From the NCBI GenBank assembly GCA_029287555.1, contig JARFQX010000626.1:1-10307 (forward strand): a DNA stretch of 10,307 nucleotides, written 5' to 3'. Under the pieces are notes generated by a model, which did not search any database, had not been told where the DNA came from, and saw nothing but the letters and a program-made list of their open reading frames with translations. How positions within the stretch are numbered: position 1 is the first letter of the stretch; each line of letters begins with the position of its first letter. The stretch is from Rubripirellula sp. (GTDB lineage: Bacteria; Planctomycetota; Planctomycetia; Pirellulales; Pirellulaceae). Position numbers and translations under genes: made by a program. Positions 6,108-10,307 of this stretch are shown here, one piece after another.

Positions 6108-8153
6108 ATGCGTCGCTTTCTGGCAGTCCTCTTGATGTTGCCCTTGGCGTTGCCCCCGATGCTGGGGCAAGACAACATCGAAACTGAGTCTAAGCCGCGC
6201 CGCGAGGTCGCTGCCGACGCACCTGTTTCTTCGGTTTTGAACACCATTTTTTCTCCCGCACGAGCACCGCGACGCAAAACGATGGGATTGCTGCAACGCA
6301 GTTTCCTCGACCTCGCTGATCAGGTTGACCAGGCGCTCGAATTGGCGGTCGTGGTCGACGGCACCGACAGCATGGCTGAGGAGTTGGCTGGCGTTCGCGA
6401 GTCGGTCGATGCCATGCTCGACGACTTGAGGCGTTACCGAAACAACGAGGTGCGCGTCGCGTTGGTTGTCTACCGTGATGCGGGCTCGCCGTCTGGCGAA
6501 GTGAGTATCCCGCTGGCAACCTTTAGTAGCGACCCCAAAACCATTTCGAAGGCGGTCAAATCACTGACTGCCGAAACGGGGGCTCCCTACTTTCACGAGT
6601 TGCCCGATCTTGGCCTCCACGAAGCCTTGAACAAGTTGCCCTGGACGGAGGACGACCAGGTTGCCAAATGGATTCTGTTGTTCGGTGATGCACCGCCATA
6701 TGCCGAGTCGTACAAAGATGCCAAGACACCGGAAGCTTACCGTCGCTATGCGACGCCGATTTTGGTTGGAATCGCCAAGCAAAAAGGAATTCGCATCAAC
6801 TGCGTGCTCTGCACCAGCAGCGAGAACGTCGTCGATCCTTATCGCCAAGCGATCGATGAGACCCGATCGTTCATGAGTGCGCTTTCCAGCGGAACCGACG
6901 GGTTGATGCTTGACTTGTCCTACGATGACATCCGCAATGCCATGATCGAAGCGGGACGCCAGCCCGAGGTTGGCTTGGCCCAGTTGGAGCCTATCTCGGA
7001 AATCGATTTGGCCGCAGTCCGCCGCGATTCGACTCGCCCTGAGAACGCGTCGAGCACGGTGAAGCTGGCCGTCATCCCTCACATGCCACTGAATCGAATC
7101 AGCTTCGACCCGCAGCAACCGGAGGTGCGGTTTGCCACTGCCATCCGCAGCACGCTGGCGAAGGTTCCGGGGGTACGCATGGCAAGTCCGCGGGAGATCA
7201 AGGAGCAGCTCCGACGGTTGCGCGCCCAGGGGATGGATGATCGCCAGGCGATTCGCGGTTTGGCAGCGATGCTCGGCGTGGATTATGTGGTTTGGGGGTC
7301 GCTGGCGCCCGATCTCGCCACGGTGCAAACCGCCGCATATCGCCGCAGCGATGGTCAGCAGGTCATCCCCGTCAAGCTTTCACGCAATTCATCCGATGCG
7401 GCCTACGCCCTGATCCGGGCTTCCTCGACCAGCGCGCCTCAGGAACGGGCGCTGCAAGGATTGTTCAGCAGCATGCAGGCGTTGCAAACGCAGTTGACCC
7501 AGCCGTTGGCCCAGAGCCCAGCGACGCACGACCAATTGATGACGGCGATCGAATCGCTCGAGCAGTCGCTGGCTTTCGAAGCGGGGGACGACGAGGCGGC
7601 CGCGATGTTGGCCCAAGCTGATGCCGCCAGTGGAAACGCACTGACCGCGGAACCTCGCAACGCCTTGGCCCATTGGCTGCAATCCAACGTCGCCTACAAC
7701 CTCGCGCTTCGCGACTTTCGCAAGGGAAATCCGGCGGCCGCGGAAAAACATCTTGCCGGTATGAGAAGATCACTAACTCAGGCCGCCGAGAACGCCAAGT
7801 CGATTCCGGTTGATAGTTTGCGCACGGAGATTGAAGCGGATTACTACTTGCTGGTTCGGCGCGAAGCGGAACCGGCGATCGAAAGGTACAAACGGATGTG
7901 TGAGCTGAATCAGCCGCTTGATTCCCAGCTGCGCGGGCACTGGATGTTGTCGGGTATATTTGCCGGCGACTGGGGAATGTCCCAGAGTCCGCAAGTTGAT
8001 GCGGATCAGGCCCGCTACCACATTGTGGAGATCCTTGCCAATTGGCCGGATAGTCCTGAGGCGAAGCGGTTGAAGGAGTGGTTGCGGTGGGATGAGACCA
8101 AGCGCGAGACTGAGTTCAACTATTTACCCGCGATTCACGTCATCGAGACTTGA
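6108..8153 (+). CDS. Exported von Willebrand factor A domain protein with helical C-terminus
   Basis: The predicted protein has 681 residues. Residues 1-20 (MRRFLAVLLMLPLALPPMLG) are a signal peptide. Residues about 78-285 form a VWA domain: the first strand ends in VVVDGTDSM, giving a metal-site motif D84-x-T86-x-S88 (DxTxS in place of the usual DxSxS), and LLFGDAPPY (D194) takes the place of the later conserved Asp strand. VWA domains bind protein ligands, often through a metal ion. Residues about 317-400 form a second alpha/beta region (KLAVIPHMPLNR, then LGVDYVVWGSLAP), reminiscent of TolB-N/CsgG-like folds in envelope proteins; this assignment is tentative. Residues about 450-660 are helical and TPR-like. 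The start at 6108 is chosen over 6051 because of GAGG 8 nt upstream and the signal peptide. It is transcribed divergently from the caspase-WD40 gene and is followed after 45 bp by the methyltransferase gene. The ligand is unknown. Confidence 0.88.
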   Translation: MRRFLAVLLMLPLALPPMLGQDNIETESKPRREVAADAPVSSVLNTIFSPARAPRRKTMGLLQRSFLDLADQVDQALELAVVVDGTDSMAEELAGVRESVDAMLDDLRRYRNNEVRVALVVYRDAGSPSGEVSIPLATFSSDPKTISKAVKSLTAETGAPYFHELPDLGLHEALNKLPWTEDDQVAKWILLFGDAPPYAESYKDAKTPEAYRRYATPILVGIAKQKGIRINCVLCTSSENVVDPYRQAIDETRSFMSALSSGTDGLMLDLSYDDIRNAMIEAGRQPEVGLAQLEPISEIDLAAVRRDSTRPENASSTVKLAVIPHMPLNRISFDPQQPEVRFATAIRSTLAKVPGVRMASPREIKEQLRRLRAQGMDDRQAIRGLAAMLGVDYVVWGSLAPDLATVQTAAYRRSDGQQVIPVKLSRNSSDAAYALIRASSTSAPQERALQGLFSSMQALQTQLTQPLAQSPATHDQLMTAIESLEQSLAFEAGDDEAAAMLAQADAASGNALTAEPRNALAHWLQSNVAYNLALRDFRKGNPAAAEKHLAGMRRSLTQAAENAKSIPVDSLRTEIEADYYLLVRREAEPAIERYKRMCELNQPLDSQLRGHWMLSGIFAGDWGMSQSPQVDADQARYHIVEILANWPDSPEAKRLKEWLRWDETKRETEFNYLPAIHVIET

Positions 8154-8183
8154 GGGCTTCGGCCGCGCTGCGTCGTGGCGTGT

Positions 8184-8189
8184 GAGGGG
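8184..8189 (+). promoter_or_regulatory. Ribosome binding site for the Dnmt2-like gene
   Basis: GAGGGG, 9 nt before the ATG at 8199. It supports this ATG over the in-frame GTG at 8175, which would add eight residues before the conserved first strand (MRIVDLF). Confidence 0.6.
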
Positions 8190-8198
8190 AAAACTTTC

Positions 8199-9152
8199 AT
8201 GCGAATCGTTGACCTGTTTTGCGGTATCGGCGGCGTCGCTGAGGCTTCGCGAGACTTGGCGGACGCGGTTTGCGTCGACTCGAGGCTCGACGCCCTTCCC
8301 AAGATCTTGCCTGAGGTTGTCGCCGCGATAGACATCGATCGCCGGATTGTCCCGGTGTACGTTGCCAACCATCGCGTCGAGCCACTTATCCAAACCATCG
8401 AATCGATTCGGCAAGTACCCGAAGCCGACCTGTGGTGGTTGTCACCGCCGTGTCAGCCCTACACCCGGCGCGGCAAGGGGAAGGCGGAAGGCGATTCGCG
8501 CAGCGTGGCCTTGGCGAGGGTAATCGAACTGATCGATCAGCAGCGGCCCTGGGGGATCGCGTTGGAGAATGTTCCCGAGTTTTCCGGTTCTCAGCAGCAC
8601 AAGGTATTGGAAGGAAAGCTCCGCCGGGCAGGCTACTCGGTGCGCGCTGATGAGCTCTGTCCGACGCAATGGAAAGTGCCGATGCGACGCAAACGTTTCT
8701 ATTTGCGCGCACTTCGCGATGGCCAGTCGATCCCTTCGGTCCCACTCGAATCCCCCGCGCGGCCGCTTTCCGAGTGCGTGGATGATTCCTCGTGGGACGA
8801 CCCTTCCTTACGTGTCCCGTCGGAGCTAGTGACTCGGTACGAACAAGCGATGAACGTGGTCGACGCGGACGATCCCGAAGCGGTCACGGCTTGTTTCACC
8901 TCCGCTTACGGCAGCAGTCCCGTGCATGCCGGCTCGTACCTGCGGTGTTCGCGGCGCCATCTGATTCGCCGGTTTTCGCCCGAGGAGATCGGACGACTGA
9001 TGGGTTATCGTGAGGGATTCTGGTGGCCGGGGGAAGTCGATGCTCGTGCCCGTTATCAGTTACTCGGCAATGCGCTTTCGGTGACCGTCGTCCGGGCCCT
9101 GCTGGTGACGATGGTGACCGCAACTGAGACGCAATGGAAGTTTGAACAGTGA
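8199..9152 (+). CDS. Dnmt2-like C5-cytosine methyltransferase (probable tRNA m5C enzyme)
   Basis: The predicted protein has 317 residues. It carries the C5-methyltransferase motifs in order: I, DLFCGIGG (5-12), for S-adenosylmethionine; II, VVAAID (40-45); IV, SPPCQPYTRRG (82-92), with catalytic Cys85; VI, ALENV (121-125); VIII, RRKRFYL (163-169); and X, YQLLGNALSVTVV (286-298). Features typical of Dnmt2/TRDMT1 are the CFTSAYG block (232-238), PPCQPYTR, TIESI (67-71) and the closing RY(R/Q)LLGN region; the segment between motifs VIII and CFT is short. Dnmt2 enzymes methylate C38 of certain tRNAs, and a bacterial homologue from Geobacter has been reported to act on tRNA. About 20 extra residues lie between motifs I and II. 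No restriction endonuclease gene is nearby. The last residues overlap a 25-bp duplication. An orphan DNA cytosine methyltransferase is the alternative. Confidence 0.9.
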   Translation: MRIVDLFCGIGGVAEASRDLADAVCVDSRLDALPKILPEVVAAIDIDRRIVPVYVANHRVEPLIQTIESIRQVPEADLWWLSPPCQPYTRRGKGKAEGDSRSVALARVIELIDQQRPWGIALENVPEFSGSQQHKVLEGKLRRAGYSVRADELCPTQWKVPMRRKRFYLRALRDGQSIPSVPLESPARPLSECVDDSSWDDPSLRVPSELVTRYEQAMNVVDADDPEAVTACFTSAYGSSPVHAGSYLRCSRRHLIRRFSPEEIGRLMGYREGFWWPGEVDARARYQLLGNALSVTVVRALLVTMVTATETQWKFEQ

Positions 9153-9182
9153 AGGAGAATGGAAGTTTGAAGAGTGAAGGAG
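9133..9182. repeat. 25-bp tandem duplication across the methyltransferase stop codon
   Basis: The units 9133-9157 and 9158-9182 differ at one base. The first unit holds the last coding codons and the TGA stop (9150-9152) of the methyltransferase; the second is downstream. The sequence is purine-rich (GGAAGTTTGAA then GTGAAGGAG). It resembles short purine-rich intergenic repeats I recall from several bacterial genomes, so the C-terminal residues (WKFEQ) may derive from the repeat. Confidence 0.85.
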
Positions 9183-9231
9183 AAAGTACGAAATGATGTT
9201 TCACCCTTCTCTCTTCCGACTTCACGCTTCC
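9161..9231. terminator. Imperfect inverted repeat between convergent genes
   Basis: The left arm (9161-9182) and the right arm (9210-9231) pair at about 17 of 22 positions, with a loop of about 27 bases. The arms are almost pure purine on one side and pyrimidine on the other, so some of the match reflects composition. It sits between the convergent methyltransferase and SPFH genes, where a bidirectional terminator or REP-like element would be expected. There is no strong T-tract. Confidence 0.3.
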
Positions 9232-9351
9232 GCAACCCTCTTCATCCCCAAGGAGCCAGAGTGAGATGTTTAGAACGCAATTCGCTCCAGGAGAGTCGGG
9301 GCCATTAACGCGGGGAGCGTCTTTCTGCGTCTTCTGTCTGCGCACCCTCAT

Positions 9352-10305
9352 TTAATTCGAGCCTGCCTGGACGACCGGTTGGGTGTGGCGATCGCTGCAG
9401 AGGACCACCAGCAGGTTGGAAACGAGCGCTGCCCGCTGTTGTGCATCGAGGTCGACAATTTGGTCGCGCTGCAGGTGCTCGAGCGCCATTTCAACCATGC
9501 CGACGGCACCGTCGACAATGCGCGTTCGAGCCGCCACGATTGCGCCGGCTTGTTGACGCTGCAGCATCGCGGCGGCGATCTCGGGGGCGTAGGCCAGATG
9601 ACTGATACGGGCTTCCATCACCGTGACCCCCGCGTCAGCGAGACGATCCTGGATGTCGCTTCGAAGGCGTTCACAGATCTCATCGGTGTTGCCTCGCAAC
9701 GACACTTCGTGGTCTTCGCTGTCGTAGGGATATCGGGTTGCCAAACTGCGCAAGGCGGCTTCGCTTTGCACGGCCACAAAATCCTCGTAGTCATCGACTT
9801 CGAACAACGCCTCGGCCGTGTCCGTCACCTTCCAGACCACCACTGCGGAAATCTCGATCGGATTGCCATCGCGGTCATTGACCTTGGAGGGGCGACCACC
9901 GGTTCGCGATTTCTGTCTGACGACCTGGCCCTGAGCGTTCTTCTCCTCCGGTGAGGTTTGCGATCCGGTTTCGAAGTTCCGGACTCGCAAGCTGACCTTT
10001 CGTTTGCTGAAGAACGGGTTCACCCAAAAGAAGCCGGACTGCTTGACCGTGCCGCGGTAATCACCGAACAGCAGCAAGACTCGCGAATCGTTCGGTGCGA
10101 TCGCCATCAGACCGAATAGGCCGATGATGGCGATTGGGACCGCCAGGCAGCCGATGAGCATCACCAAGACGCCGATACCACCCATCGCTGCCCCCACGAT
10201 GATCAGGGGAATCGCGGCGAGCAATGCCGCCAGGCAGGTGAACAGCGGTTGCCAGCCCGAGGAAGGGACAAAGTCTTTTTCTCGGGTGATCGATCTTTCT
10301 TCCAC
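9352..10305 (-). CDS. SPFH / band-7 (stomatin-prohibitin family) membrane protein
   Basis: The visible protein has 317 residues, with a GTG at 10305 only two bases from the window edge; the true start may lie outside. Residues about 20-70 are strongly hydrophobic and probably form two membrane segments. The SPFH domain follows: VLLLFGDYRGTVKQSGFFWV (76-95), then PFFSKRKVSLRVRNFETG (97-114), then DRDGNPIEISAVVVWKVTD (144-162), then DYEDFVAVQSEAALR (172-186), ending with LADAGVTVMEARISHL (222-237). The helical tail (about 240-300) is rich in Gln/Ala. Such proteins form membrane rings or scaffold microdomains and often control proteases or membrane stress responses. A polar, basic insertion (about 115-143) interrupts the early domain. 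No NfeD or FtsH partner is visible here. It converges on the methyltransferase gene, so it belongs to a different transcription unit running in from the right. Confidence 0.88.
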   Translation of the reverse strand: MEERSITREKDFVPSSGWQPLFTCLAALLAAIPLIIVGAAMGGIGVLVMLIGCLAVPIAIIGLFGLMAIAPNDSRVLLLFGDYRGTVKQSGFFWVNPFFSKRKVSLRVRNFETGSQTSPEEKNAQGQVVRQKSRTGGRPSKVNDRDGNPIEISAVVVWKVTDTAEALFEVDDYEDFVAVQSEAALRSLATRYPYDSEDHEVSLRGNTDEICERLRSDIQDRLADAGVTVMEARISHLAYAPEIAAAMLQRQQAGAIVAARTRIVDGAVGMVEMALEHLQRDQIVDLDAQQRAALVSNLLVVLCSDRHTQPVVQAGSN

Positions 10306-10307
10306 GT

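Noticed and set aside
6561..7328. Long minus-strand open frame (255 codons) inside the VWA gene
   Set aside because: It is antisense to a supported coding region and its His/Arg/Gln-rich translation is typical of a GC-rich shadow frame.
8199..9152. A restriction-modification system DNA methyltransferase
   Set aside because: No restriction endonuclease, Vsr or specificity gene lies nearby in the window, and the CFT block and neighbouring motifs point to Dnmt2. It is kept only as the alternative in the feature entry.
8896..9351. Minus-strand open frame (151 codons) overlapping the methyltransferase end
   Set aside because: It is mostly antisense to the methyltransferase and otherwise translates the purine-rich repeat, giving low-complexity sequence.

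Overview
The window (about 10.3 kb, fairly GC-rich) looks like chromosomal DNA of a planctomycete, probably Pirellulaceae-like. This is an inference from protein style: an exported WD40-caspase fusion with a long N-terminal region before its signal peptide, an exported VWA protein, a proline-rich beta-barrel-like protein, an SPFH protein, and fairly long intergenic stretches. No rRNA, tRNA, CRISPR array, transposase or phage gene was recognised.

Layout. (1) 57-1814, minus: an exported protein with a proline/glycine-rich linker and a probable outer-membrane beta-barrel domain. (2) 2148-5873, minus: a large exported protein with WD40-type repeats, a conserved middle region, an Ig-like segment and a C-terminal caspase-family (peptidase C14) domain with an intact His/Cys dyad. 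Genes 2 and 1 run in the same direction, separated by 333 bp that carries three copies of a 16-bp repeat. (3) 5874-6107: a divergent intergenic region with five clean copies, plus one degenerate copy, of a 14-bp tandem repeat and a 15-bp palindrome. (4) 6108-8153, plus: an exported von Willebrand factor A protein with a second alpha/beta region and a helical, TPR-like C-terminus. (5) 8199-9152, plus: a C5-cytosine methyltransferase whose motifs fit the Dnmt2/TRDMT1 tRNA methyltransferase family better than a restriction-modification DNA enzyme. (6) 9153-9351: a convergent intergenic region with a 25-bp tandem duplication across the methyltransferase stop codon and an imperfect inverted repeat. 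(7) 9352-10305, minus: an SPFH/band-7 membrane protein whose start lies at the window edge.

How the genes may work together. The divergent pair (exported caspase-WD40 and exported VWA protein) shares one short, repeat-bearing control region, and both products are predicted to leave the cytoplasm. This suggests an envelope-located protein-interaction or proteolysis module, with the barrel protein downstream of the caspase as a possible outer-membrane partner. This is inference from gene order only. The Dnmt2-like gene lies 45 bp after the VWA gene and may be co-transcribed, but its predicted job (tRNA m5C) is cytoplasmic and need not be related. The two most interesting items are the Dnmt2-like enzyme and the exported caspase/VWA divergent unit.
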